Shown: positions 17,028 through 25,527, counted from the first letter of the stretch. The stretch is 64,000 nucleotides of DNA from Sphingobium sp. 66-54 (GCA_001899715.1 MKWI01000006.1:124001-188000); one strand, 5' to 3'. Notes: generated by a model from the letters alone, not told the origin. Translations and numbers: made by a program.

Positions 17028-17148
17028 GGGGAAACGGATCCGTGGAAATGCGCGGCCCCTCATAGCGGCCCGGCGAGGATTTTCCAGCCGGAGGGTGGTG
17101 GCATCACTTGCCGGGCGCATATCGCCCCGTCCCGGAGAGCGCGGCCCG

Positions 17149-17244
17149 CTTCAGGTCGAACGATGCCGTGCTCCTGCGCAGGCAGGAGCCCAGAGCGGCA
17201 GGGCATTGCGGCTGGGCCTTGGGCTCGTGCATGCGCGGGAGCAC
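17149..17244. repeat. REP/BIME-like palindromic repeat, copy B
   Basis: The tag GCTTCAGGTCGAAC is followed by a core with a GCAG loop instead of GAAG (17170-17189). The second, inverted unit near 17222-17244 is degenerate (CTCGTGCATGCGCGGGAG). Spacing between the two units is the same as in copy A. Confidence 0.85.
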
Positions 17245-17302
17245 TGAGCCCACCCGCTCCGTGGGAGCGCATCAACCGGCTGTTCGATACATGCGACACA
17301 GC

Positions 17303-17341
17303 AAAAAATTGCCGCCGTGAGCCCTCTCGGCCCACGGCGGC
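17303..17341 (-). terminator. Rho-independent terminator of pal
   Basis: Read on the minus strand, GCCGCCGTG pairs with CACGGCGGC (stem spanning 17311-17341, with an inner GCC/GGC pair), followed directly by AATTTTTT (17303-17310). It lies about 40 bases beyond the pal stop codon and is the clearest intrinsic terminator in the window. Confidence 0.9.
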
Positions 17342-17381
17342 AGATACCTTCACGAAGGGGCGGCCATGCCGCTCCTATGCG

Positions 17382-17897
17382 TCAGTCGATCGTCACCGTC
17401 ACAGCACGGCGGTTCTGCGCCCATGCGGCCTCGTCGGAGCCGAGCGCTTCCGGGCGTTCCTTACCGTAGCTGATCGTGCTGATGCGGCTCGGGTCGATGC
17501 CCAGCGCGGCCAGATAATTCTTGGCGGCGTTGGCGCGGCGCTCGCCGAGCGCGAGGTTATATTCGCGCGTGCCCCGCTCGTCGCAGTGACCTTCGATGGT
17601 GATGCGCTTCTGCGGATAGCGCTGCAACCACTCGGCCTGGCTGCGCAGCGTCGTGCGGGCCTTGTCGTCGATGTCGCTCTTGTCCAGCGCGAAGAACACG
17701 CGGTCGGACGAAACGCTGGCGAGGAAATCGGCCTGGCTGCCCGGCGTCGGGCCCGACGGCGTCGGCGTGGCGGCAGGCGGGGCGGACGGCGTGGTGTCCG
17801 CCGGGGCAGGCGGCAGCGTCTCGGGCGCCTTCTTAGAACAGGCCGAGAGCGCAAGCGCTGCGCTCGATACGAGCAATATGATGGATGTCGTGCGCAT
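17382..17897 (-). CDS. pal: Peptidoglycan-associated lipoprotein Pal
   Basis: This 171-residue lipoprotein has a signal peptide ending in lipobox LALSAC (Cys20), then a Pro/Thr/Ala-rich linker. The OmpA-type peptidoglycan-binding domain follows, with the [23 protein letters not shown] motif (diaminopimelate-contacting Asp and Arg). It is anchored in the outer membrane and binds TolB and peptidoglycan as the end of the Tol-Pal bridge. AGGAG precedes the ATG at 17897. It is separated from tolB by 105 bases and followed by a strong terminator, so it closes the operon. Confidence 0.97.
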   Translation of the reverse strand: MRTTSIILLVSSAALALSACSKKAPETLPPAPADTTPSAPPAATPTPSGPTPGSQADFLASVSSDRVFFALDKSDIDDKARTTLRSQAEWLQRYPQKRITIEGHCDERGTREYNLALGERRANAAKNYLAALGIDPSRISTISYGKERPEALGSDEAAWAQNRRAVTVTID

Positions 17898-18002
17898 CGT
17901 TTCTTCTCCTACTGCAGTCCCACACAAAAATTCAGTTCGTCGCATGGTCCGGGCGACCCGCCTCTAAGTCAACCACAAAACCATTTTCCTGCCTGCGCTT
18001 TG

Positions 18003-19346
18003 TCATTGCAGCAGCGGTCCCCAGGCCGGGTCGGAACCGTCTACCGGAGTCGCGATCTGCCGCTCATGCACGCCCGTCAGGTCCACCTGCCAGACTGACG
18101 AGCGCCCGCCCCGCCCCTGCGTGGTGCGGAAGAATTGCAGCACGCGGCCATTGGGCGACCAGGTCGGCGCCTCGTCCTGCCAGCCGTTGGTGAGCAGCCG
18201 CTCACCGCCGCCGTCCGGGCTCATCACGCCGATGCGGAAATTGCCCGCCATCTTGGTGAAGGCGATGAGGTCGCCGCGCGGGCTCCACTCCGGCGTGGCG
18301 TAGCGGCCGCCGCCGAAGCTGATGCGGCGCTGGCTGGAGCCGTCCGCGTTCATCACGTAGATCTGCTGCCCGCCCGAGCGGTCGCTCTCGAAGACGATGC
18401 GTGAGCCGTCCGGCGAGAAGGAGCCGCCCACGTTGATTCCCGGCGTGTTGGTGAGCCGCGTCGCGCGGCCGCCGGTCGCGGGAATCTTGTAGATATCGGT
18501 ATTGCCGCCGCTCGCCATGGAGAACAACAGCGTCCGCCCATCCGGCGACCAGCGCGGCGCGAACACCGCGTTGTTGGTCTCCATGATCGCGCGCTGGCGG
18601 CCCTGGTCGACATCGTAGATGTAGATGCGCACCGTCCTGCCGACATAGGAGACGTAGGCGATCGACTTGTAGTCGGGCGACCAGCGCGGGGTGAGCGCAA
18701 GGCTCTGGCCGTTGGTGATGAAGCGGTGGTTGGCGCCGTCGCTGTCCATAATGGCGAGGCGCTTCACGCGCGCATTCTTGGGCCCGGTCTCGGCGATATA
18801 GGCGATGCGGCTATCGAAGAACGGGCTCTCGCCAGTCAGCCGCGAGTAGATGAGGTCGGCGCAGCGGTGCGCGGCCCGGCGCCAGTCGCGCGGTGCGACG
18901 ACGTAGCCTTGCCGGGTGAGTTCGCTGCGCAGCGCCACGTCATAGAGATAGCAGCCGACAGTGATCTGCGCGTCGCCGCCCGCTGAGCGGACGAAGCCCT
19001 GCACCAACGCCTCGGCGTTCATCCCCGCCCAGCGATCAAACAGCGGGCTGGTGACTTCCGGCACGGTGGGGCGCGGCACACCGCCCGGCCCGAGCGGCGT
19101 GAACAGGCCGCTGTTGCGCAGATCGTTGGCGATCACCTCCGCGATCTTCTGGCCGAGCAGTTCGGTCGATCCGGCGGGCGTCTCGACCACCTGCTGCGTC
19201 GGCATGGCGGGAATAGCGATGCGCAGGTCGCTCTCGATCGTGTTAGTCACGTCGACGCTGAGCTGGGCCTTGGCCGGGCCGGTTGCCAGAAATGCCAGCG
19301 CCGCCAGGGCGCCCAACAGGGTGGTGCTGCGAAGTCTCTGCATCAT
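18003..19346 (-). CDS. tolB: Tol-Pal system beta-propeller protein TolB
   Basis: This 447-residue periplasmic protein has a Sec signal peptide ending GPAKAQ. An N-terminal alpha/beta domain follows (IESDLRIAIPAMPTQ to about residue 180). The six-bladed propeller of WD40-like/PD40 repeats is recognised by recurring LTPRWSPD, APRWSPDG, GGSFSPDGSRI, TPEWSPRG and APTWSPNG. TolB cycles between Pal and TolA during envelope constriction. The ATG at 19346 overlaps the tolA stop (ATGA); a second ATG follows immediately at 19343. Confidence 0.97.
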   Translation of the reverse strand: MMQRLRSTTLLGALAALAFLATGPAKAQLSVDVTNTIESDLRIAIPAMPTQQVVETPAGSTELLGQKIAEVIANDLRNSGLFTPLGPGGVPRPTVPEVTSPLFDRWAGMNAEALVQGFVRSAGGDAQITVGCYLYDVALRSELTRQGYVVAPRDWRRAAHRCADLIYSRLTGESPFFDSRIAYIAETGPKNARVKRLAIMDSDGANHRFITNGQSLALTPRWSPDYKSIAYVSYVGRTVRIYIYDVDQGRQRAIMETNNAVFAPRWSPDGRTLLFSMASGGNTDIYKIPATGGRATRLTNTPGINVGGSFSPDGSRIVFESDRSGGQQIYVMNADGSSQRRISFGGGRYATPEWSPRGDLIAFTKMAGNFRIGVMSPDGGGERLLTNGWQDEAPTWSPNGRVLQFFRTTQGRGGRSSVWQVDLTGVHERQIATPVDGSDPAWGPLLQ

Positions 19347-20212
19347 TGTCCCAAACTCGCATAGATACGGAGCGGCCGGAGCCACTTCCATTGGTCATAA
19401 TATTCCGGCGGCAAGTTGCGGAAGGGCGATGCGCGCATCACCGCCTGCACGGCGCGCTCGGCATGGAGATCGGCCTGCGCGCGATTGCTGGCCGTAATTC
19501 CTTCCTGCCCGATAACCTCGATCCGGCCGATCACAGCGCCATTCTGGTCGAGACGAACACTGAGCAACGTCACCAGCTTCTCCGCATCGGCTCCTGAGGG
19601 CGGCCGCCAGAACGGCTTGATCTGACGCGTGATCTCGGCATTGAGCGCCCGCGCGGCGGCAGCGCCCATCGGCGCGTTCGATCCGCTGGTGGGCGCATTG
19701 CGCGCCGATGGCGTGTCGGCATCCAGCCCTTTGAGAAAATCCCGGCCAAGACGCGAGGCCCGCTGCGGCTTGTCGGACGGCTTGGGGGTCGGCTCGGCCT
19801 TGGCGGCGGGCTTCTTCTCGGCCGGCTTGGTGCTGGCCTTGGGCGGCGTCTGCTTCTGCGCCGTCTCGCGCGGCTTTTCCGGGGCCGGCGCAACAGCTCT
19901 GGGCTGGGGCGGTGCAGGCGTCGGCGGCGCGGGCGCGGCGACCGGCGCGGAGACGGCTTCGGATGGTTCGGGCGGCGCCGCATCGGGCTCCGGCGGTCCC
20001 TGCTCGGGCGCGGTCGCCGAGCGGGGCGCCTCGGTGGTCGGCTGGGTGGTGCGGCTTTCGAGCGCGATGCTGTCCGCCAGCGCCACGTCGATGGTCGTCT
20101 GGCGTGGCGGCAGCGGAACCGAGGTACGCAACAGGCCGAGCGACAGCGCGCCGAAGAGCAGAACATGCCCCGCGGTGGCAACCCCCAGCCCAATGCGCTC
20201 GCTGCGATCCAT
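19343..20212 (-). CDS. tolA: Tol-Pal protein TolA
   Basis: This 289-residue protein has one N-terminal membrane helix (GVATAGHVLLFGALSLGLL) and a long periplasmic stretch rich in Pro, Ala, Lys and Glu. The C-terminal TonB/TolA-like domain runs from about EITRQIKPFWRPP to RNLPPEYYDQW. It transmits TolQ-TolR motor force to TolB and Pal. GAGAGGG precedes the ATG. The linker is Pro/Ala-rich rather than the long Lys/Ala helix of enteric TolA, as usual in alphaproteobacteria. Confidence 0.92.
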   Translation of the reverse strand: MDRSERIGLGVATAGHVLLFGALSLGLLRTSVPLPPRQTTIDVALADSIALESRTTQPTTEAPRSATAPEQGPPEPDAAPPEPSEAVSAPVAAPAPPTPAPPQPRAVAPAPEKPRETAQKQTPPKASTKPAEKKPAAKAEPTPKPSDKPQRASRLGRDFLKGLDADTPSARNAPTSGSNAPMGAAAARALNAEITRQIKPFWRPPSGADAEKLVTLLSVRLDQNGAVIGRIEVIGQEGITASNRAQADLHAERAVQAVMRASPFRNLPPEYYDQWKWLRPLRIYASLGQ

Positions 20213-20221
20213 CCCTCTCGC

Positions 20222-20725
20222 CTATGGCTCGCGCGATGAACGGTCGATGGACGGGCGCGGTTCCCCGTTCGCCCTGTCGCCGCTGCCCGCAGCGCCATCG
20301 GTCGCACCCGTCGTCACCAGCGCAACCCGGTCCAGCCCGGCGCGGTTGAGTTCGCCCATGATGCGCATCACCCGGCCGTAGGGCAGGCTGGTGTCGGCGC
20401 GCAGGAAGAGCTGGTCGGTTGGCTTGATCTCATCGCGCAGCGCGGCCAGCCGCTCGCCGAGCTGCTCCTCCGGCACGCCTTCATCGTCGATGAACAGCGC
20501 GCCCTCCTGATTGATCGAGAGCACCGTCGGCTTCTGGTCCTGATCGAGCGCCTTGGCGCGCGATTCGGGCAGGCGCACCGGCACGCCGGTCACGAGCAGC
20601 GGCGCCGTCACCATGAAGATGATGAGCAGCACCAGCATGACGTCGACCAGCGGCGTCACGTTGATCTCCGCCATCGGCGCGTTGCGGCCGCCGCGCCGCT
20701 TGCTGGGGGGAAGGCCGATGCTCAT
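20222..20725 (-). CDS. tolR: Tol-Pal protein TolR (ExbD family)
   Basis: This 167-residue ExbD/TolR protein has a cytosolic N-terminus and a single helix beginning INVTPLVDVMLVLLIIFMV, which includes the proton-pathway Asp in PLVDVML. A periplasmic domain with VLSINQEGALFID and LFLRADTSLPYGRVMRIM follows. With TolQ it forms the proton-driven motor. It overlaps tolQ by ATGA (20722-20725). A polar C-terminal tail of about 25 residues extends beyond the core domain. Confidence 0.95.
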   Translation of the reverse strand: MSIGLPPSKRRGGRNAPMAEINVTPLVDVMLVLLIIFMVTAPLLVTGVPVRLPESRAKALDQDQKPTVLSINQEGALFIDDEGVPEEQLGERLAALRDEIKPTDQLFLRADTSLPYGRVMRIMGELNRAGLDRVALVTTGATDGAAGSGDRANGEPRPSIDRSSREP

Positions 20726-21447
20726 TCGCCCGCCTCAAGCTCCCGGCTGAAGGTGGTGTAGAGCCCATCGGCAAAGCGTGAGAGCCGCCCCTCCAGCCGG
20801 TTCACGCCATGGCTAAGCCTGTTGTAGGCGATCACTGCGGGGATCGCCGCAAACAGGCCGATGGCGGTGGCGAACAACGCTTCGGCAATGCCCGGCGCAA
20901 CCACCGCAAGGCTGGTGTTCTGCTCGCCGGCGATGGCGGTGAAGCTGCGCATGATGCCCCAAACCGTGCCGAACAGGCCGACGAAGGGCGCGACGGCGCC
21001 GACCGTCGCAAGGATGTTCAGCCGGTCGGAAATCTTGTCGATGGCGGCGGCGATGGCTGAACTCATCGAGGTAGCGATGCGCTCGCGCGCGCCGTCCGCC
21101 TGCATCTTGCGCTGGCCGGTCGAGCGCCGCCACTCCCCGACCGCCGCGCTGAGCACCTGCGCGCTCGGCACATCCTCGCGGCCGCGATCGCGCACGAAAT
21201 TGTCGGTATCCTGTGCCTGCCAGAAGGCGCGCTCGAAGGCGTCGCAGCCCCGCCCCACCTTGCGCAGCCGCGCCGAGAAGCTGAAGATGATCGCCCAGGT
21301 CCAGATGCTGGCGAGCAGCAGGCCGATCATCACCAGCTTCACGATGATGTCCGCCTGGAGGAACAGCTTCCAGGGAGACAGGGAGATGGGGTCACTGGAC
21401 AGGACGGGCGCGGCGGCCGCGACGATGGTCGACAGGGTCAGGGACAA
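20722..21447 (-). CDS. tolQ: Tol-Pal motor protein TolQ (MotA/ExbB family)
   Basis: This 241-residue inner-membrane protein has three transmembrane helices: one near residues 35-55 (LVMIGLLLASIWTWAIIF) and the conserved pair around NILATVGAVAPFVGLFGTVWGIM and APGIAEALFATAIGLFAAIPAVIAYN. It forms the stator-like channel with TolR. It lies 13 bases after ybgC in the canonical ybgC-tolQ-tolR-tolA-tolB-pal order. Confidence 0.96.
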   Translation of the reverse strand: MSLTLSTIVAAAAPVLSSDPISLSPWKLFLQADIIVKLVMIGLLLASIWTWAIIFSFSARLRKVGRGCDAFERAFWQAQDTDNFVRDRGREDVPSAQVLSAAVGEWRRSTGQRKMQADGARERIATSMSSAIAAAIDKISDRLNILATVGAVAPFVGLFGTVWGIMRSFTAIAGEQNTSLAVVAPGIAEALFATAIGLFAAIPAVIAYNRLSHGVNRLEGRLSRFADGLYTTFSRELEAGE

Positions 21448-21460
21448 GAAGGCTCTCTCC

Positions 21461-21910
21461 TCACGAACTGAGCTGGTTGAAACGGTCGATCCAGTCGGAC
21501 GGCTGGCGGCGGGGACGGCCGAGCGGGTCGATGAAGGCGACGGTGACGCCGCCGTCCGTCAGCAGCGTTTCCTCCCGCCAGATGCTCTGGGCGATGGCGC
21601 AGCGCACGGCGCTCACCTGCTCGATCCGGCTGCGCACGGTCAGCGCGTCGTCCAGCCGCGCCGGCGCGCGATATCGCAGCGCGACCTGCGCCACCGCATA
21701 GCTGCCGATGCCCGCCTCATGCGCAGCGCGCTGGTCGATCCCGGCCACGCGCAGCATGTCCGAGCGCGCGCGCTCCATATAGCGCAGATAATTGGCATGA
21801 TAGACGACGCCGGACAGGTCGGTATCCTCATAATAGACACGCACCGGAAACAGATGCTCCCCGCCGGTGAAAAAACCCGAGGCGGGCACTGGTTCCGACG
21901 CGGACGACAT
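21461..21910 (-). CDS. ybgC: Tol-Pal-associated acyl-CoA thioesterase YbgC
   Basis: This is a 149-residue hot-dog fold thioesterase. The YbgC signature VRVYYEDTDLSGVVYHANYLRYMERAR contains the catalytic Asp in YEDTD. It hydrolyses acyl-CoA or acyl-ACP thioesters and is the conserved first gene of tol-pal operons. The start at 21910 is chosen because AGGG lies nine bases upstream; an extra 18 codons upstream are open but unsupported. It is divergent from the membrane-protein/HTH module across about 190 bases. Confidence 0.95.
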   Translation of the reverse strand: MSSASEPVPASGFFTGGEHLFPVRVYYEDTDLSGVVYHANYLRYMERARSDMLRVAGIDQRAAHEAGIGSYAVAQVALRYRAPARLDDALTVRSRIEQVSAVRCAIAQSIWREETLLTDGGVTVAFIDPLGRPRRQPSDWIDRFNQLSS

Positions 21911-22035
21911 GGCCGGGGACCCTAGTCGAGCCGAGTCGCCGGGGAAAGCCCCCGTGGCGCGCATTTCAAGCCATAGGTGCCTCCAGTCATCTCACCACAG
22001 ACCCTTCTTATGTCCATCCTGCTCCATCCATGCGA

Positions 22036-22069
22036 TTGACGGAGTAACCCAAAGGTGACATATATCACC
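22036..22069 (+). promoter_or_regulatory. Promoter with -10 box inside a GGTGA-N6-TCACC palindrome
   Basis: TTGACG at 22036-22041 lies 17 bases from CATATA at 22059-22064. The latter is exactly the spacer of the inverted repeat GGTGA (22054-22058) / TCACC (22065-22069). A regulator bound to the palindrome would block the promoter. The HTH protein encoded by the second gene of the unit is the obvious candidate (inference). Confidence 0.5.
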
Positions 22070-22102
22070 TGAAGGTTACATGAAAAGCAGGAGCAACCTT
22101 CA
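22070..22102 (+). promoter_or_regulatory. Leader hairpin enclosing the ribosome site of the membrane-protein gene
   Basis: TGAAGGTT (22070-22077) is complementary to AACCTTCA (22095-22102). The loop contains GCAGGAGC, the ribosome-binding site, and the 3' arm ends on the A of the ATG at 22102. If it folds in RNA it would limit translation initiation. Confidence 0.45.
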
Positions 22103-22533
22103 TGGACAGGATCGCGCGGGTCGAACGGCTGACACGGTGGCGGGCCCATGTTTCCACCGTGCTCGGCATCGTCTTCGTGGCGCAAGGGTTCCGCGCGGCC
22201 GACTGGCGGGTCATTCAGCCGACCGATTACACCCAGCTCGTCGGCTGGGCCGTATGGCTGACCGTCCTGCTCGGCTTCCTGCTGTTCGGCAGCGGGCTAC
22301 TCCACGGGGCCGCCTTCGGCGCGCTGGTCAATGACGAGACGACCGCGGCCAACCGCCGCACTGCACTGCTCGCGGGTTTTTGGGCGATGCTGGCCACGGC
22401 GGCGGGCTGCTATGCCGTCAGCTTCCACTATGCGCTGGGCGTGCGCCCGGCCATCCATGTGATCGTGGCAATGGGTGTCGGCGTCGCCCTCATGCGCTTC
22501 GGCGGACTCGAGCGCAAAGCCCTCAAAGCGTGA
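22102..22533 (+). CDS. Four-span membrane protein of unknown function, paired with an HTH regulator
   Basis: This is a 143-residue integral membrane protein with about four hydrophobic helices (near residues 17-30, 46-72, 90-108 and 115-130) and a short basic N-terminus. Its stop overlaps the start of a small Cro/CI-type regulator (GTGA). Such membrane-protein plus HTH pairs are common in bacteria, and the two are often annotated only as hypothetical. AGGAG lies before the ATG, within a potential hairpin loop. No function is known to me. Confidence 0.8.
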   Translation: MDRIARVERLTRWRAHVSTVLGIVFVAQGFRAADWRVIQPTDYTQLVGWAVWLTVLLGFLLFGSGLLHGAAFGALVNDETTAANRRTALLAGFWAMLATAAGCYAVSFHYALGVRPAIHVIVAMGVGVALMRFGGLERKALKA

Positions 22534-22748
22534 CGCCCCCGCTGCACAATCGGCTGCGCGCGTTGCGCGAGGCGCGCGGCTGGACCCAGGCGGAGCTGGC
22601 CGAGCGGGTGGCCGTCAGCCGCAAGACGATCAACACGGTGGAGAACCGCGTCTTCACGCCCTCTACCGTGCTGGCACTCAAGCTGGCGCGGGCATTCGGT
22701 GTATCCGTGGAGGATCTCTTCTGGCTGGAGGGCAACGAGACCTCATAG
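22530..22748 (+). CDS. Small Xre/Cro-type HTH transcriptional regulator
   Basis: This is a 72-residue protein made of a single HTH_3 domain: NRLRALREARGWTQAELAERVAVSRKTINTVE is helix-turn-helix, followed by STVLALKLARAFGVSVEDLFWLE. It starts at a GTG that overlaps the stop of the membrane-protein gene, giving translational coupling. It most likely represses its own operon through the palindrome at 22054-22069. It is convergent with ruvB. Confidence 0.9.
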   Translation: MTPPLHNRLRALREARGWTQAELAERVAVSRKTINTVENRVFTPSTVLALKLARAFGVSVEDLFWLEGNETS

Positions 22749-22762
22749 CGGGGCCGACACCT

Positions 22763-22806
22763 CCGTTCGTGTCGAGACATGGATGAGCGATGCTCGACAG
22801 GAACGG
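22763..22806. repeat. 14-bp inverted repeat between convergent genes
   Basis: CCGTTCGTGTCGAG (22763-22776) and CTCGACAGGAACGG (22793-22806) are complementary at 13 of 14 positions, with a 16-base loop. It sits between the convergent HTH gene and ruvB, so it could end transcription from both sides or be a dispersed repeat unit. It differs from the GCTCCTGC family. Confidence 0.6.
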
Positions 22807-22903
22807 GGACGGCAGCCTGCTATCCGCAACCACGGCAGGAGCCCAAGACCCGGCCGGCGCCCCTCACCATCCAAGCCTCCCGGCCACGAGGGGCCCCTTC
22901 GCC

Positions 22904-23926
22904 TCAGTCGAACAGCCCCTCCTGGCTCCCATCCGGCGGATTGAGGCCGAGATGCTTCCAGCCCGGCGCGTTGAGCACGCGGCCGCGCGCGGTGCGGGCG
23001 ATCAGGCCGAGCTGGAGCAGATAAGGCTCGATCACGTCCTCGATGGTATCGCGCGGCTCGGAGAGGCCGGCCGCCAGCGTCTCCACGCCCACCGGGCCGC
23101 CCTTGTAGATGTCCGCGATCATCCGCAGGTAGCGCCGGTCCATCAGGTCGAGGCCGAGCTGGTCGACCTCCAGCCGGGAGAGCGCTCCATCGGCCGCGGC
23201 GGCATCGACCAGATCGTGCCCGGCGGCATGGGCAAAGTCGCGCACCCGGCGCAGCAGCCGCCCGGCGATGCGCGGCGTGCCCCGCGATCGGCGCGCGATC
23301 TCGGTGCAGCCGTCCGGCGCGATCGGCAGCGCCAGCAGTCGCGCGGCGCGGGCGATGACCTGCTCCAACTCCGCCACTTCGTAGAAATTGAGCCGCACCG
23401 GGATGCCGAAGCGGTCGCGCAGCGGTGTGGTCAGCAGGCCCTGCCGGGTGGTCGCGCCGACCAGCGTGAAATGCGGCAGGTCGATCCGCACCGACCGCGC
23501 CGAGGGTCCCTCGCCGATCATGATGTCGAGCGCGCGGTCCTCCATGGCGGGATAGAGGATTTCCTCCACCGCCGGATTGAGCCGGTGGATCTCGTCGACG
23601 AACAGCACGTCGCCTTCATCCAGATTGGTGAGCAGCGCCGCCAGATCGCCCGCCTTGGCGATGACCGGCCCGGAGGTGGAGCGGAATCCCACGCCCATCT
23701 CGCGCGCGACGATCTGCGCCAGCGTGGTCTTGCCCAGCCCCGGCGGACCGAAGAACAGGACATGGTCGAGCGCCTCGCCCCGCGCCCGCGCCGCTGCGAT
23801 GAACACGCGCAGATTCTCCCGCGCCGCCTTCTGGCCGATGAACTCGTCCAGCGACTTGGGCCGCAGCGCCGCATCGGCATCATCAACCGCGCGCTCGGCG
23901 GAGAGGAGGGGGCGGGGCTCAGCCAT
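22904..23926 (-). CDS. ruvB: Holliday junction branch-migration helicase RuvB
   Basis: This 340-residue AAA+ ATPase has the N-terminal RuvB signature [12 protein letters not shown]. Walker [12 protein letters not shown], Walker [11 protein letters not shown], sensor 1 LVGATTRQG, the Arg finger segment LRDRFG and the C-terminal winged helix follow. With RuvA it drives branch migration. It is 30 bases downstream of ruvA and co-transcribed with it. No ruvC is present in the window, though it often precedes ruvA. Confidence 0.98.
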   Translation of the reverse strand: MAEPRPLLSAERAVDDADAALRPKSLDEFIGQKAARENLRVFIAAARARGEALDHVLFFGPPGLGKTTLAQIVAREMGVGFRSTSGPVIAKAGDLAALLTNLDEGDVLFVDEIHRLNPAVEEILYPAMEDRALDIMIGEGPSARSVRIDLPHFTLVGATTRQGLLTTPLRDRFGIPVRLNFYEVAELEQVIARAARLLALPIAPDGCTEIARRSRGTPRIAGRLLRRVRDFAHAAGHDLVDAAAADGALSRLEVDQLGLDLMDRRYLRMIADIYKGGPVGVETLAAGLSEPRDTIEDVIEPYLLQLGLIARTARGRVLNAPGWKHLGLNPPDGSQEGLFD

Positions 23927-23956
23927 GCCGCCCTTCCGTCAGGTGGAACCGACCGC

Positions 23957-24571
23957 TCATTTCGCCGCCTTCCGCAGCGCCAGCCGCACCAGCGCATCGA
24001 GACTGGCGCCTGCGCCCAGCTCGTCGAGCGCCGCACCCACCGCTACCGAAGCTTCGCCCGGCCGGAAGCCGAGCGAAGCCAGCGCCGCCAGTGCATCAGC
24101 CTGGAGACCCGATGCGGCCGGGGCCACCCCGCCCGCCGCGCCGCCGATCACCAACGGTGAGGTCGCGATCAGCCCGGCCTTGTCCTTGAGTTCGCGCACG
24201 ATCCGCTCGGCCAGCTTGGGACCGACGCCGTTGGCGCGCGCCACCATCGCCTTGTCCTGCGCGGCGATGGCGCGATGCAGCTCGGCGGGATCGAGCACCG
24301 AGAGGATCGCCAGCGCCACGCGCGCGCCCACGCCCTGCACGCCGGTCAGCAGCCGGAACCAGTCGCGCTCCGTCTCGCCCGCGAAGCCGACGAGCCGGAT
24401 GAATTCCTCGCCTACCAGCATCTCGGTGTGGACCGTCACCGCCTCGCCCACCGCGCCCAAAGCCGCCAGGCTGCGCGCCGACATGCCGACGAGATAGCCG
24501 ACGCCGCCCACGTCGATCACCGCATGGTCGGCGCCCGTCGCGCTCAGTTGCCCCTTGAGATGTGCGATCAT
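23957..24571 (-). CDS. ruvA: Holliday junction branch-migration protein RuvA
   Basis: This 204-residue protein begins MIAHLKGQL (domain I OB-fold). Helix-hairpin-helix segments follow ([20 protein letters not shown] and [20 protein letters not shown]). A flexible Ala/Gly linker precedes domain III ([19 protein letters not shown]), which contacts RuvB. It is the first gene of ruvAB here. Its upstream region, shared with divergent rpmH, contains a perfect TGTACAC palindrome at 24614-24632. Confidence 0.97.
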   Translation of the reverse strand: MIAHLKGQLSATGADHAVIDVGGVGYLVGMSARSLAALGAVGEAVTVHTEMLVGEEFIRLVGFAGETERDWFRLLTGVQGVGARVALAILSVLDPAELHRAIAAQDKAMVARANGVGPKLAERIVRELKDKAGLIATSPLVIGGAAGGVAPAASGLQADALAALASLGFRPGEASVAVGAALDELGAGASLDALVRLALRKAAK

Positions 24572-24613
24572 GCGGCGGGTCTAGCGGCGTTCCCGCTTCG
24601 TTTCCACTCCTCA

Positions 24614-24632
24614 TGTACACTTCTGGTGTACA
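24614..24632. promoter_or_regulatory. Perfect TGTACAC-N5-GTGTACA palindrome between ruvA and rpmH
   Basis: A 7-bp perfect inverted repeat with a TTCTG centre lies 43 bases upstream of the ruvA start and about 40 bases before the rpmH -35 box. Its form is that of a dimeric repressor site. It does not match the direct GTTC-N7-GTTC LexA box known in alphaproteobacteria, so the binding protein is unknown. Confidence 0.45.
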
Positions 24633-24674
24633 GTCTCGCACTATCGGCACCGCCCACGAATCGCCGCCCTTCCA

Positions 24675-24703
24675 TTGACATTTCCGCCGCGCTTGCCTAT
24701 CGG
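24675..24703 (+). promoter_or_regulatory. Strong housekeeping promoter of rpmH-rnpA-yidD-yidC
   Basis: A consensus -35 TTGACA (24675-24680) lies exactly 17 bases from TATCGG (24698-24703). The first gene starts at 24786, giving a leader of about 75 bases. This fits the high expression expected for L34. Confidence 0.75.
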
Positions 24704-24785
24704 CGCGCCTTCGGACAGACGGCTGCCCCTCGGGCGGCGGCCCTTGCTTGTCGACCCCGACCGATTCGAATTTGAGGAATGAACG

Positions 24786-24920
24786 ATGAAGCGCACCTTT
24801 CAGCCGAGCAATCTGGTTCGGAAGCGCCGCCACGGTTTCCGCGCCCGCATGGCGACCGTGGGGGGCCGCAAGGTCCTGAATGCCCGCCGCGCGCGCGGCC
24901 GCAAGAAGCTGTCCGCCTGA
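24786..24920 (+). CDS. rpmH: 50S ribosomal protein L34
   Basis: This 44-residue, very basic protein starts [20 protein letters not shown] and ends [10 protein letters not shown]. It is a complete and typical L34 of the large ribosomal subunit. GAGGAA lies 9 bases before the ATG. It opens the conserved rpmH-rnpA-yidD-yidC-engB order. Confidence 0.98.
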   Translation: MKRTFQPSNLVRKRRHGFRARMATVGGRKVLNARRARGRKKLSA

Positions 24921-24949
24921 CAGACGCTTCGGCGCACCCCGTGGGTCGC

Positions 24950-25318
24950 ATGACCCACCGCGCCGATTATCTGGCGGCCAATCGCGGCCAGCGCGCTCCC
25001 ATGCCGGGCTTCGTCCTGCTGGTGCGCGATCGCCGCGACGGCGACCCTGCGGTCCGCCTCGGCATCACCGTCACCAAGAAGATCGGCGGCGCTGTCATCC
25101 GCAACCGGATGAAGCGCCGTTTTCGCGCGCTGGCGAAGGCGGCGTTGCCCGCCCTCGGCATCCCCGGCGCGGACCATGTGCTGATCGGCCGGGAAGGCGG
25201 CATCGAGCGGGATTATGCCCAGCTCTCCGCCGAGTTGGAAACGGCGCTGAAGCGCATCGCCGGTCGGCGCGAGAAGTCCACGAGGGAGCGACGCCCGGAC
25301 CAAAGCCGGGGCCAATGA
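24950..25318 (+). CDS. rnpA: Ribonuclease P protein component
   Basis: This 122-residue basic protein carries the RNase P signature in GGAVIRNRMKRRFRALAK. It assists the catalytic RNA in 5' maturation of tRNA precursors. The frame is open far upstream through rpmH, so the start is uncertain: ATG at 24950 (MTHRADYLAANRG) matches the usual N-terminus, and GTG at 24941 is an alternative. The stop overlaps the yidD ATG. Confidence 0.93.
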   Translation: MTHRADYLAANRGQRAPMPGFVLLVRDRRDGDPAVRLGITVTKKIGGAVIRNRMKRRFRALAKAALPALGIPGADHVLIGREGGIERDYAQLSAELETALKRIAGRREKSTRERRPDQSRGQ

Positions 25319-25527
25319 TCGCCCGGCTGCTCATCCTGGTAGCGCGCTTCTGGCAACTGGGGCCGAGCCGAATCCTGCCGCCGACCTGCCGCTATTCGCC
25401 AAGCTGCTCGCAATATGCCATCGAGGCGCTGCGGAAATACGGCGCGATAAAGGGTGGCTGGCTCGCCACGAAGCGGCTATTGCGCTGCCACCCTTGGGGC
25501 GGTTGCGGCCACGATCCAGTGCCTTAG
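25315..25527 (+). CDS. yidD: Membrane protein insertion efficiency factor YidD
   Basis: This 70-residue protein has the conserved YidD core PPTCRYSPSCSQYAIEALRKYGAIKGGWLATKRLLRCHPW, including its cysteines. It is a small inner-membrane-associated protein that aids YidC-dependent insertion. It starts with ATGA overlap on the rnpA stop and lies 55 bases before yidC. Confidence 0.96.
   Translation: MIARLLILVARFWQLGPSRILPPTCRYSPSCSQYAIEALRKYGAIKGGWLATKRLLRCHPWGGCGHDPVP

Larger units (their letters stand above)
17028..17381. other. Gene-less stretch between HAD gene and pal
   Basis: No gene is seen. It holds repeat copy B (17149-17244) and the pal terminator (17303-17341). The part next to 17028 should carry the promoter of the HAD-ATP12 operon; no clear boxes were recognised. 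Confidence 0.6.
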
